Part shown: in pieces, positions 35,137 through 46,723 of the stretch
Layout: the number at the start of each line of letters is the position of its first letter
How positions within the stretch are numbered: position 1 is the first letter of the stretch
Origin: Rutstroemia sp. NJR-2017a BVV2
Lineage: Eukaryota; Ascomycota; Leotiomycetes; Helotiales; Rutstroemiaceae
Direction of reading: 5' to 3'
Assembly (NCBI GenBank): GCA_002946415.1
Contig: NJPS01000070.1
Coordinates: 248,001-312,000 of the forward strand
Length of the DNA: 64,000 bases
Program-made: the position numbers and the translations under genes
The notes under the pieces: model-generated
Seen by the model: only the letters and a program-made list of their open reading frames with translations
Databases searched by the model: none
Told to the model about the DNA's origin: nothing

Positions 35137-36528
35137 TCATCCAAGATTGACAAGCTCTTGTCGCTGCTCGTCAAGTTCAGCCTTGAGCCATCTCTCTGGA
35201 AGCCATACATCAGGATTTGGAAAAACTTCAGAGTTTCGACCAAGCATATACGGTGAAGCGGTTGCTATGGTTCCCTTGGGAATTGTGAAGAGGTTGATTG
35301 TTGCGTTTGCCGGTGCAACACGAGGAAATGGCCCGATACCAGCCGGATAGAGGCGCATTGTTTCCATAAGTACAGCATCTAGAGTCTTGGAACTCCGAGG
35401 CTCCTCCGAAGACCTCAACTCCTTTCGTAATCTAGTCTGTACCTCAGCGTTTCTGGAAAGCTCTAACATGACATATGTCAGAATAATTCCAGTGGCTTCG
35501 TGCCCGGCATGGGTCTGATCGACCATATCAGATGCGATCAGATTTAGCTTCTCCTCTGGAACCAGTTTTATTCTTTGCCAAATGTCTTTGAAGGTGGCCA
35601 TGGAGTCATATTCACTCAAGTGGGCCATGTCCAGCTTCTTGATTGCATTTTGAGTAAGATCCAGCACAAATGAGTGAATGGTACCAAAAGCTGCATCGAC
35701 AGAGGGACAAATCAGCTTGATTCCAAGCCAGCTAAGAGAGGATACAAGCCGCATGATTTCTGTCGAAGCAAAGAATGCCCATGGCTCAAGTGCGCTCTGA
35801 AATGCAAGCAGGTGATGCGATGCCTTGTCGGGCTCTCCTGTCCAATTTGTTCCATTCTCGAGGCCATAAACGTAAGCAGTGACAACATCCATACTGTACT
35901 CTTTCGCCAATGAGTACACATCTATGTCGTCTCCCTTCTTGGTCGCATCTCGTAGCCTCGGAAGCAGCCGGTCGTGACTGATAGTACCTAGGATCCGGCC
36001 AAGCTCGATAGAGTTGATAATGGTAGACTTTGAGTAGACGTGGGTATATAGCCGCCTCCGTTCTGACTGTGACTTTCCTTGACGTATAGCAAATAATGGT
36101 GAAAAACTGCCGTGTAAGCATTCAATAAGATGAGCTACAGGATGGACCTACCCAAATTGTGTAAACATGTCATACATGCCCGACTTTTCCCAGTTACCTC
36201 CGTAGACTGTGCGAACGCCATCGTCGATACTATTGATGCTGATCTCGTTTGGACCTATTCTGATCACTGGACCGAGTCGACGGTGAGCTGCGAGACATGT
36301 TGAATACTCCGTCCCGGTCGCCCTGATCCATAGTAGCCATAATCTGCAGAACGGCGCTGTTAAACTAGCGTTTGGTATCGCGTTGAGCGGAGATGAAATT
36401 GATGTGGCGGCCTTGGGAACAAGCCAAAGAAGGAAGGCTGAGAGCACAATTGAAATAATAGTTACTAACATTTCTGAAGCTGTGAAAGTATGGTTCTCTA
36501 CAGCGACACCCGTAAAATGACGATGCAC
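35137..36528 (-). pseudogene. cytochrome P450, 3'-truncated (no haem exon)
   Basis: Exon 1 36528-36152 (or from Met at 36471) and exon 2 36106-35137 join in phase with a 45-nt intron. The N-terminus has a membrane anchor (LVTIISIVLSAFLLWLVP), followed by the helix I motif AGHEAT, ETMR of the ExxR motif and the PERW signature near residue 440. After QELVNLG the frame stops, and the essential FxxGxxxCxG haem-ligand segment is absent from the next 350 bases in all minus-strand frames. A P450 without the thiolate Cys cannot bind haem normally, so I call it a truncated pseudogene. The end lies 350 bases from a retrotransposon, which may mark a rearrangement. Confidence 0.8.
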
Positions 36529-37058
36529 CTAGAATGATTAGATGATGAAGTTGATAATTGGTAGTAGAAATATCTAGGAGCTAAGAACCCAGAGCTTGTA
36601 TAACGCAACGCACGAGGGTGATCGGGCATGTGAGCGAATCCCATGATGGAAGCCAATCACAGGAAGAGGCTCGGTCGGGCGCAGCTCATCCGACTGCGGA
36701 GGCAGAACCCGCTCACCGCCCGCTGATTTAGGCACAATACAGCTAGAGCCTAGCGAGTGAGAGAAAATAGGAGATACAGGAGAGAATCACTTCATACGGG
36801 AAGAACGTCACCTTGTAGGACTGTGGAATTTACAAACCACAGTAGTGCTTCTATTAAGTCTTTTTGATCTCACTTAGTTGGAAATCAAACCATTCTACAC
36901 TTGACTAGAGCAAATTTAACAGTCATTTTCATAGCTAGAAACCCAAACTACCACTTGCTATACGGTCAAATAGAAAACTTTAACGAAGATAGCATAGACT
37001 GATATTATTTTAAAGCAGTTCAAATTAGCTATTCTATAACGAGAAAGCCTCTCACAGC
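36529..37058. other. intergenic
   Basis: Upstream of the broken P450. AT-rich towards 37000. No gene recognised. Confidence 0.55.
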
Positions 37059-37079
37059 ATGCGCACATCGTGTCTAACT

Positions 37080-37720
37080 CTAAGGCAAACTCACCACTTC
37101 CTCATCTGGCGCCAAACCTTCTCCACCATCTCCCACCTCCTTCAAGCCTTCCTCTTCTCCTCCCCTGCAGCCCGCACCGCCCTGAAAAACTTCCACCGCC
37201 ATCTCATTCTTCTCACTCCCCACCCGAAGCCTAGAAACCAACTTCCAACGATCCCATCCCAATTCAAAACGCAAAAGCGCTCTTCTACTCCCAAGGAGCA
37301 AGTTACGCCCACCTTAAAACTGTGTCGTCAGAACTTTTCCACAAGTTCATAGCTGGGGATGAAGGCGTGCTGAATCCGAATATTCGGAGACATGTATTCT
37401 AGGCTTTTGTTAACGAGCGTATAAGTACCATAGTACCCAGAAAGACATGAAGAAGAACGAAGACGAAAAAGCTAATACTCATCCACTCTAGTACAAAATC
37501 ATTCATTCCCTCGCCCACCAAACCCCAGACCACGAACTCCGCACCGATGCCTTCGTCGCCCTCGGCTACGGCGATACCCCGACTCTGGTGCAATAATCGA
37601 TAAGTCTAATGACAGACGATGACGAGCCGTTCTCCTCGCTGGAGAAATGGTTCTTGTTGAAGGCGGTGCAGACGCATTATGCTGGCGCGGATGCATCTTG
37701 GATATGGTTGAGAGAGAAAT
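37080..37720 (+). pseudogene. broken reading frame, unknown family
   Basis: Several protein-like pieces lie in different plus-strand frames and are separated by stops: one around 37080-37260, one around 37260-37400 (ALFYSQGASYAHLKTVSSEL), one around 37493-37597 (ELRTDAFVALGYGDTPTLV) and one around 37610-37720 (EPFSSLEKWFLLKAVQTHYA). Codon bias towards C at third positions is gene-like. I do not recognise the family. An unusual intron-rich gene is an alternative, but the stop codons and shifts favour a relic. Confidence 0.4.
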
Positions 37721-38035
37721 GAAATAATTTTGGTTGTATGGATGAAGTATTGTAACTGTTTCGAGATATGTTACTCGTCGCACGGGTGGTCTTTCGACGG
37801 CTGCGCGGCTGGAGGATGTGAGGGGGTTTACGATGTCTGTTGAGGTAGGTTTGACGGGAGGATTGGGATATTTTGAGTAACGAACTGACAGTGAGATTAG
37901 GAGAGATTTAGAAAGGTTTTTGATGAAGCTATCGAAGGGATTAAAGCTAGGATAGCCTGGGTTGAGTGGGATGGTGCAGATGTTGAAATCTGGCTGGAAA
38001 GACACGGATTTTTGTGCAACTTGACAATATAAATT

Positions 38036-38051
38036 GAAAAAAAAAAAAAAT
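38036..38051. repeat. poly-A tract
   Basis: An uninterrupted run of about 16 A in the plus strand just beyond the 3' end of the minus-strand transporter. Confidence 0.9.
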
Positions 38052-38168
38052 AAGAACAATATTAATAATTAATAAACTAAAAAACATAAAGCATACTTGA
38101 TGCCGTAGGTATCATTCTAATAGACCATCTTCAAACAATCATAACTCATCAAGCATTAAACATCCCCC

Positions 38169-40009
38169 TCATACCTTCTCCTCCCCATTCCCTCTCCCCA
38201 TCCTCTCATTTTCCCTCTTCTCCAACTCCTTCTCCTTCCGTTCCTTCAACTCCCTACAAAAGACACTCTTCTCTCTAATCATATCCCCCTTCCACAAGAA
38301 AATCCACGGAATCGCACACATCCCCAGACTCAAAAACGCAAGCAAACTACTCGCCCACGGCACACCCAACCTCGTATACATCGGCCTCGCCGCAAACGGC
38401 AACACCGCCCCCGCCAAACTTCTGCAACAACTCGAAGCAGCCATCGCACTTGCGGCGAAGACTTCATACGCATCCGTCAAGTAATTAAGCAACGCGATGA
38501 AAATGAGAATAAATCCCATCCCGAACGGGATACCAGCCAGCATCGGTACGTAGAAGGGTATGGATTCTCTCGAGGTCCAGCCTAGCCAAAATAGCGATAC
38601 GACGTAGAGTGGTCCGCCGATAACTGCAAGTGGTAGACGACGAGATTCTTCCTTCTTGGTCCATGGCTTATTTGCTTGTTGAGCTTTTCGGAGGAATGCG
38701 TCCCACCACAGGAATACGAAGATCGCGAGAATGGCACCGACGCCTATGGGAAGGAACATAAGACCAGACACGCCAGTCGATTGGCCATAGATGCCTTCAA
38801 AGATAATCGGATAAGCTTCGAAATACATATAGAAAATGCCGTAGGCAAGCGCGAGATAGGAACATGCAGCCAGGGCGATCAACTCGAAAAACAACATTCG
38901 AAGCGGACGGGTCAGAGTCACAGTGATCATTTGCTTCAGATCTCTATTTTCGAGTTCAATTGGCGCGTAGATTTCTGGATTTCCGCTTTCTTTTCGTAGT
39001 CGTTGCGCGCGTCGCAACAGGATTATTGGACCGTATGTCTCCGGAAGGAAGATCAGCGGTAGCCAAGTCGCAGCAGCAACAATAAGACCGATCCAGAATG
39101 TCCATCTCCAACCAAGAACGGGGGATATATAACCTGAGATGATTGGAGCAGTTAGGGGACCTACACATGTTCCCTAGAGAAGTCAGCAACATGCAGATCC
39201 AGATTTAAGGACAACTTACCGCAGTGAAGACAGCCATTGCACGACCACGGGTAACGGGATCATTATAAATGTCTGCGTAGATGCCCCCACTAACAGAAAT
39301 CGGACTACTAGCGTTGATGCCGGCAAGGATTCGGAAAGCCAAAAGCCCTCCCCATGTTGGTGTTAGAGCGCAACCAAGTGTAAATGCGGTGTAGCAGAAG
39401 AATGTCGCTAACATGAGTGTTCTTCGACCATATTGCTCCGACAATGGGCTAAATACCAAGGGTCCCAGAACATACCCAAGTAAGTACATTGACATCGGAA
39501 GAATTTCTGTATACTCGGAGGTGATGTTGAAGTACGGGCCGATGTAGGAGATTGCATTCGAAGGTAAGGCGGATCCCATAGTACTGTTGATCACTACGAG
39601 CATTCCAACCAAGACAATGTACGCCTTCCATCCCTACGAAGTGGTTAGCTGCGTTGCCAACGAGTCGCACTTCAACGTACTGAAGACCAGTTGTATGGAT
39701 TATCTGGGTCCTCCTCTTCCCAATGTATGACCTTCCTTGTCGATGCCTTAACGCTGGATGCACTTGAATTTGGAAAGGATGCCTTGTTGTCTTTGGCTTC
39801 GAGATCATATCGTTCTTGTGCATCTTGTCGATTGATTCCGGATACTATGCGTGATAGCCTGGACTGGAGCCGTTCTACAATCCTATTAGCCTTCCTCCCT
39901 GCAATCTTTGCTGTTGCAACCCACCTATCGACTGAGTGTTGTGTAGTGCATCGTAGTTAGGATCAGTATGGGTATTGCTTTCACAGCCAGCTGCATCATT
40001 ATGAGCCAT
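38169..40009 (-). CDS. MFS transporter, DHA1 family
   Basis: Four exons, 40009-39985, 39898-39681, 39633-39220 and 39173-38169, give 553 residues. The three downstream junctions are firm. The first exon (MAHNDAAG..) is less certain; its 86-nt intron contains a good branch point CTAAC, and it avoids a stop in the extended reading. DPDNPYNW ahead of TM1 is the usual DHA1 signature of fungal drug/polyamine antiporters, SEQYGRRTLM is the loop 2-3 motif and LPETYGP follows TM6. Twelve membrane segments fit. The charged tail (KERKEKELEKRENERMGR) is cytosolic. Likely plasma-membrane efflux; substrate unknown. Confidence 0.84.
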
Positions 40010-40731
40010 ACTTGGAAATTTCCAACGAAATCACAACAAAAAAAAACAGAGAACCAACGGATAGAGAGAAGAGGTACGACCTACCTATGATATATTAGAC
40101 TTATACGAACTACCAGGCATTACTCACATCATTTTCACCCACCGCAAAGCTTTAAAGAGGGTCAAATCTACATGGTCTATTTTCTATTCCCGGCATCTTT
40201 GCATTTGTTCCCGCCGCGCCGCCGAACATTATCGTGTCGATCTTTAGCGGCCCACAGAACGCTACCCGCACATTGGATAGACGGATGGACCGTCCCACAT
40301 GAGTAGTCAGGTACACCAGCCACCGTGGAATCCTAGCCAGAACTTGGCTTGAAGGGCCTGATCCGTCAGTGGCTGAAGCTTTGATTGAGTCAAGAATCGT
40401 TTCCGAGTCATTGGAACGTTCGTGATACCCAAGGAAACAGTTATTAGATGCTCAGGGCCTTGAGAGCCGTTCGGTTGTGAATGTTCAAGAATTAATCTAT
40501 TTTGACATGACAAACCACATCCTCATCATTTCGCCATGTTGAGTCGAGATGCAGGATTTGTGGCCGCATAGCAGCGGTAAATAGTATCGGGTACGTAGTG
40601 GATATGTACATGCCGTTCATCCATCCCGAAGTGCTTATCCGATAGGTTATGCGTCACCGCGTGGTTGTGGAGTTTTTTGATGGACCCTTTTCCTTTTTGC
40701 TTTTTTTCAGTGGAAATTTTTTTTCGAGAAG
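40010..40731. other. intergenic
   Basis: Between the DHA1 promoter and the 3' end of the prefoldin gene. GC-rich patch near 40210. No gene seen. Confidence 0.55.
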
Positions 40732-41326
40732 CTATGTCTCCAGGTTGATACTTCGTCCGAATCGTGCGTACAGTTCCACCTTCAACTGGCTCATCTCCTC
40801 CCTGATTGTGCTAAGCTTCTCTTCAACCGCTGTCACTTCCTCCTCGATATTCTCTGTCGACTTCGTAAGGAGTTCTTGAACCTCAGATAGCGGTAAGGAA
40901 ATAAAGGAGTCCCCGATTTTATATCTTTTTCAATGTAAGCCCACGTTGAGAAAAGGCGGAGTGGCCCTTGAGTCAAGGAGGTGGATCATACGGTATCAGT
41001 TCCTCTTCATCCGCCAATTCGAGTTCGTTCGAAACATCATCCAGGTCCTCCTTTTCTTTCTGCGGATCAACTCATCAGTACTGTCGGAAAGGTCGGCATA
41101 TCCGTGAAAGCTATACTGACATGTTTCGACTTCAACTCCTCTTCGAGCCCGATTTCTCGCTGGTGCAAACGACTGAATCTGTTGATCTTGTCTTGATCTT
41201 CTCTGCGGACCTCGACTTCATCTGCGCCGACTGCCGCCTCATCCTCTTTCGATAACTGGAAATATAAAGTCAGCTCGGGGTCTGCTAGAGTTAGGTGGAA
41301 GTTTGCCATACCATACGACGTTGCAT
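40732..41326 (-). CDS. GIM3: prefoldin subunit 4
   Basis: Four exons, 41326-41312, 41255-41121, 41059-40992 and 40924-40732, give 136 residues. Exon 1 encodes only MQRRM, so no single open frame reveals the gene. The protein starts LSKEDEAAVGADEVEVRRED and has two long coiled-coil helices (about 20-60 and 95-130) around a short beta-hairpin (LIPYKIGDSFISLPLSEVQ), the layout of beta-type prefoldin subunits. The GDSFI..L segment and terminal LYARFGRSINLE are characteristic of subunit 4. It would form part of the cytosolic hexamer that hands unfolded actin and tubulin to the CCT chaperonin. Length matches the family. A conserved housekeeping gene in an otherwise accessory region. Confidence 0.92.
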
Positions 41327-42042
41327 TTTGAGGATTGTGATGTGTTGGAGCTCCGAAAAGAAAGTCCCAGAGATGATGGCAGCTGTAAGAAAAGCCCACT
41401 GTTGCCTCAGGCCATAACTGAGCTACCCCGCGGAGCTCGCCAAGCCCGTCGCGCGCCTGCTTATTATACCATTAACATGTAAAACATATTTACATGCGCA
41501 ATTCACGCGCGTACAAAGGTTTGCGCTTTCACGTATTAGTAAGTTACGCAGGACTCAAGACAAATGTTCATCTCATATGAAGCTCAACTCGATTGCTCAC
41601 TCTGCTGCTGTCGCTCGTGTTTTCTTCGGTTGGAGCCATCCCACTCTCGTATCTCATCTCCGATAATCTAACGATGTCACCAATCGTTACATCTCAGTCC
41701 TGCACGTGTTTTACCCGGAATATGGTAATCTATCCATGAGCTGCTGCTACGACGTCTAAAGCGTTGTGCCTTGCAGCAGATCAATATAGCTCTTGGTAAA
41801 CACGTATTTGGTTGTGTGGTACAAATCATGTCTTCATTCAATGTCCTATTTCGGGTATTTTTAATATATTTCTTCGGATATACCTCCTTTGGAACTGGTA
41901 TCGAAGTCAATACACGTGTGTACCGTTTGTCTAGTCTAGAGAATGATGCGACTATAACTAGTCCTCTATGCCTGAGCCCTTTGTGCGGCTGTTCGTGAAC
42001 CAACCGTCAGTTCTCCATCATTAAGCAAAGCGACAAGAAGCA
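41327..42042. other. divergent promoter region
   Basis: Lies between the start codons of prefoldin 4 (minus) and the acid phosphatase (plus). Frames of 75-108 codons near 41680-42000 have no motif and no good splice context. Confidence 0.5.
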
Positions 42043-43744
42043 ATGGCAATCCTTCCAACTTCTCTGCTGAGTCTTGCCAGCGCAAGCTTAATTCTTGCCT
42101 CAACCGTTCATGCAACCACTGCGACCACTTTTCTCGCCCCGGAACAGGACATTGTTCTGCCTTCCAGTGACTCGGCATCCAATCCGTTAGAGTGGCTAGG
42201 CGCAAACAGTCCTTATTTCACTGGTGAGAATACCCCGCCCGGAGACGAAGTCTCGGACTTCACAGCATGGTCACTAGTACTAGTAAAGTCGAGACTCTAT
42301 GAAACTGACGAAATCCAGGACCCAAAGTGCATGGTGTGAGCAACCAAGTCCCTGACAATTGTTTTGTGGAGCAAGTTGCCTACAATGTCAGACACGGTAG
42401 TCGTTACCCGGATTCTGGAGCCTACTCAGGCTGGGTGACATTGTACCAGAAGGTATGAGTCTTAACGTGCATTAATAGTAGAGTGTACGTTAATCTCAAC
42501 TAGATCCAAGCATCCAACTTCACTGCAAAGGGCTCATTGAGCTTTCTGAAGTCGTGGGAACCGGTTCTTACAAACCCCACCCTCCAAATTGCCCAGGAAA
42601 GTCCAACTGGATACAAGGAAGCGTACGATCTCGGATACCAATTGAGGACAAGGTATGTATGATTGTGGAACTGAATGAACAGTCAGTAACAACGTGTTAG
42701 ATATCCTCACTTGTATGCTTACGGGCAGCCCTTCATCAGCTGGGCAAACCTCTACCCACGCGTGGTTCAAACTGCCCAGAACTTTGTTCGTGGATTCCTT
42801 GGTTCTTCTGCTTCCACCCTTGGGACGGTCATCACGATCAATTCCACCGGGTCCGAGCAAGCTTTGTTCGACTCGTTAGGTCCAAGTGATCTTTGCCCTG
42901 CTTTCGTTGATGGAAATGGAGGCACCCAGGGTAAGTGACTGTCATTTCATCAGAGATACTCTTTCTGACCGAACTAGCAACGACCTGGAACAACATCTAT
43001 CTCCCTCCAATTCTTAAGCGTCTTGAGAAACTCATTGATGGAAATCTAAATCTCACCACCTCGGATATCTCATCCGCCCCCTATCTGTGCGGTTTCGAAT
43101 CCCAAATCACCGGCACACTATCACCCTGGTGCTCCGTCTTCACAGACCAAGAACTCGCGCAATATGAGTACGCTCAAGACCTCCGCTATTATTACGGTAT
43201 CGGACCTGGAGTAGATCTCCCATCGAAAATGATGTTACCATATCTCAACGCTCTGGTCAGTATCCTTGACCAGGGCCCTGGCGTCAACGGTACATTTGCA
43301 AACGGCAGCACTTACACCCTCCCCAACATCATCACCGCATTCATGAACGATGGGCAAATCACCGAACTTGGTGCCGCAACGGGAGTTTGGGATGACACGA
43401 CTGTGTTGAGCGGAACAGAAATTCCAGACAAGTACAATTATATCGCGAGTCATTTCGTCAGTATGAGAGGAACAGTCGCATTCGAAAGATTGAACTGCAA
43501 TGACAAGCTCTATATCCGTATCCTTCTCAATGATGTCGTGTACCCGTTACCGGCATGCAAAGATGGGCCGGGTAATAGTTGTTTGCTTAGCAAGTATGTG
43601 GCTCTTATCAAGAATAAGGTGACTGCTGCTGGGAACTTGGTTGAGCGCTGTAATGTTACTGCTGCGAATGCGCCGACCAAAGTTAAGGGAGCGAGCTTCT
43701 ACACAGATCTGTCGAGCCCGTGGCTGGCAAGCGTCACCCCTTGA
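42043..43744 (+). CDS. secreted histidine acid phosphatase
   Basis: Five exons, 42043-42223, 42319-42452, 42504-42652, 42701-42930 and 42978-43744, give 486 residues. A signal peptide (about 1-24, ending VHATTA) leads a mature protein with several Asn-X-Ser/Thr sites. The catalytic RHGSRYP motif (His phosphorylated in turnover) lies near residue 88 and the conserved Arg in QLRTRYP near 150. The usual C-terminal HD proton-donor pair appears as ND in AFMNDGQI. The protein should hydrolyse phosphomonoesters, including phytate-like substrates, outside the cell. The His to Asn change may alter pH profile or substrate range; it could be normal for this fungal subgroup. Cysteines are spaced as in disulphide-rich fungal phosphatases. 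Confidence 0.88.
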
Positions 43745-44165
43745 AAATGTTCTTGTTGATCTGTAGACATTTATGGATATCTTTTAATGTTGGCACCGAA
43801 ATTAGCTCAGTGCACAACTCTCATAATTTCTTAACAGCTACCAAAATAAACCTATTCCAATAGAATGAGTTGTCTTTTCACCCTTTCCCCCTCACGTACA
43901 GATTTCACGTGATTCATGCTCTGTACGTCTTCACCTGGGTGTACCAACATGTCTACCAACATGAACATTTATCCAAGGTTATTCTATTCGTTCACAAATA
44001 ACAGTAAGCATGTCCGTGCACTTTTCAATATATAATGTCTTCGCTGAGCTTGAAAGGCGTTCCAATTTTCACTTGCTCGATTACGACACTCAAGTATCAT
44101 TCGCATGACTAGCCTACGTATGACTGTGAATCAAAGTTATTATCACTCGTGAAGCACTCCACACT
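43745..44165. other. intergenic
   Basis: AT-rich, with a CACGTGATT E-box-like site near 43905. No gene seen. Confidence 0.5.
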
Positions 44166-46335
44166 ATGGATATACCCAACAGCTTGTTTGAAATAGCAGT
44201 CCATACCCTTAGTATCATAATATCACTAGTAAGTAAATCTCTCAGCAACTTGTTGACAGCAATTTTCTGAACTAAAGATATCACTTTACTCTACTAGACC
44301 CTCTTTGTTATCAGCTACCAACTTGTACTTCACCCTCTTAAGAATTATCCAGGCCCATTCATCGCCAAGTTTGCAGATGGGTATGGTGGCTATCAGGCTG
44401 TGAAGAAGCGTCTCCATCTTGCTACATACCACGACCATCTCAAATATGGTATGTTCAGAACTGCATTCCAGAGATAATGCTTCAGAAATGCTGACTTTCA
44501 ACTCATATTAAACAGGCCCTGTATTTAGACAAGCTCCCAACCGTCTGGTATTCAACACATCGAGCGCTCTACGCAGTAAGTAAACGCGATTCTACTTCTT
44601 CTCCAAATTGAGCGCTTGGTATTAACCAGCACAGCTATCTACCTTCACCCCGCGATAAACAAAGCCTCTATCTACAAACATACACAATTCAATTCACAGA
44701 TCAACATTTTTGGTACACTGGATCGAGAACCCCACCGACAGAAGCGTAAGATTTATGGACAAGTCCTCTCAGAGCGCTCTCTACGTTCTTTTGAGCCTAC
44801 GATGAGTAGTGAAATTGATATCTTGTTACATTTATTATTAGACACCAAAACAGAGGCTATCAATATGTCGCTCTTGTGTAAGCGTCTTACTACGGATATC
44901 GCTGGGCAGCTAGCTTTCGGCCAAGGACTTAATACACAGGCGGAAGCGATAAATAGAGTCTTCCCACGTGCTATGATATCCATGAATGCGCTTGTCAACA
45001 TTTTCAGTAAGTGCATCATTTTCAATTAACTGTATTGCTCCCTTTTACCTGGTGATGTATTTCACTATTATAGCTAGCTGCAACGTGCTATGTCTTATCC
45101 ACTTTCCGCTTCAGTAATCTAGCTAACTGTCCCCTCACTTAGTGTCCTGGCCAAGCAGTGCAACGACATGGCCATTGCTCAAACGACTTAACAAGAAGAA
45201 TGGTTTAGCATTTGCCAAATCGATACCGAGCATAGTTCAGAAGCGAATTGCCCTTCCTAAGGATGCAAAGCATGATTTATATTCCATTGCAGGAGACGTC
45301 GGACCAGGTGGGGAAGGGCTTGGGCGCAGTGAGCTGTAGGCTGAGGCTGTATTTTTTCTTCCGGCAGGTAGGCTATTTTTTAATTTCCTGGTTGATTTCT
45401 CTGCTTTTGTTAACATAGGGCAAATCTTCTTAGGCGGTACCACTCTCTCAGCAGCCCTCAGTGCGATCTTCTTCTATCTATCCCGAAACCCAATCGCTTA
45501 CTCGCGACTCGCAACTGAGATTTGCACGACTTTCTCCTCCAGCCACGATATCAAAAGCGGACCTCAGCTATTCAAATGCAAATACCTTCGCGCTTCTATC
45601 GATGAAACGTTGCGAATAGCACCACCCTTTTTAGGGACCTTCTGGCGGGAACCTTGTTCTTATTACAGCGAGCCGTTTGTTGTTGATGGACATTTTATAC
45701 CCCTTGGTACTATGGTTGGCGTGAACCCGTACTGTGTGATGCATAACGAGGAGTACTTTCCGGAGCCGTTTTTGGTTCGAACAGAACGGTGGCTAGGACC
45801 GCGGGAAGGAAATCCTGGTTGAGTATCTACGGTTCTTCGATTTCATCTCTTTCCCAACCCCGGGTTTATTCGTCAGTTTCCTCATCTATTTTATCATCAT
45901 TGCTTCCAACTTACATTACTTTTCTGACTCAACTCATATCTCTCTCCACCAAATCCACAACAAACAATCACTAACTCCCCAACGATCTCCACACAGCGGT
46001 TCGGCAGAAGAACAAAACCTAGCTGCCATGCGCACAGCATCTGCACCCTTCGCACTAGGAGATATAGGATGTCTCGGACTCTCGGCAAAGCAATGGCGTA
46101 CCATGAGATGAGCCTAGTAGTAGCAAAGACCCTATGGTATTTTGATTTTGCGAAGGCTCCAGGTGAAGCTGGCAAACTTGGGGAAGGGCGTCCCGGAAGC
46201 ACGGATGGAATACATAGAGTAAGTGAGTATCAACTGTATGATCTGGCGGTGGCGGACCATGATGGTCCGAATTTGGTGTTTACTCCAAGAGGGGAGTTTT
46301 GGCGTGAACTGGATAATGAGGATCTGAAAGGTTAG
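44166..46335 (+). pseudogene. cytochrome P450 pseudogene
   Basis: Exons at 44166-44228, 44298-44448, 44516-44575, 44635-45006, 45143-45367, 45434-~45818 and ~46009-46335 spell a P450: N-terminal anchor, proline hinge (YPGPFIAKF), a GGTTLS segment, ETLR of ExxR, a degraded PERF region (VRTERWLG) and haem motif FALGDIGCLG. Two clear lesions are present. The codon at 45337-45339 after GRSEL is TAG, with the frame continuing AEAVFFLPAG afterwards. In the haem region an 8-bp insertion (about 46078-46085, ACTCTCGG, a copy of neighbouring CTCGG) shifts the frame right after CLG; without it KAMAYHEM follows. The final intron donor is also weak. Probably once an intact monooxygenase of the adjoining cluster; now inactive. 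Confidence 0.85.
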
Positions 46336-46723
46336 GTTGAATTTGCGGTAGCATAACCGTGCGAAATATGATCAAGATGTGCTCTGTAGTTGGCAGATTG
46401 GTGAAGTTGGACTGCAAACCCTGGTGGGGGGCGTTGTTAGAGGAATTGTTGTGAGGACAGCAGTAGGAAAAACCGTCTAGATTTCGGCAGCCATGATTGA
46501 AAGACCTGCTACGAGCCTGACAAAACTCATATCAAATGTTCTTCGTAAAAGAATGTATCGGTGTCGATCTAATCTCGCTGGCGGGAGACAAGATTCAAAC
46601 GGTTTTAACTTGAAGTCTCCAATATTAAGAAATATTTAATTATACACTCTATATTTAAGCTGATTCTACCAGCTATCCTTATTTCCAATATATTATATCT
46701 ATACACTTGAGGAGATCCTCCAT
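46336..46723. other. intergenic, convergent 3' ends
   Basis: Contains a near-copy of the cluster palindrome (TTTCGGCAGCCATGA, CGG at 46485) with one mismatch in CCG. AT-rich near 46630-46690. No gene. Confidence 0.5.

Noticed and set aside
41677..42003. 108-codon minus-strand frame upstream of the phosphatase
   Set aside because: No domain, no splice or start context, and overlaps the phosphatase promoter.
46478..46495. Fifth copy of the cluster palindrome (TTTCGGCAGCCATGA)
   Set aside because: One mismatch in the CCG half and a position between two convergent gene ends, so not a credible promoter site.
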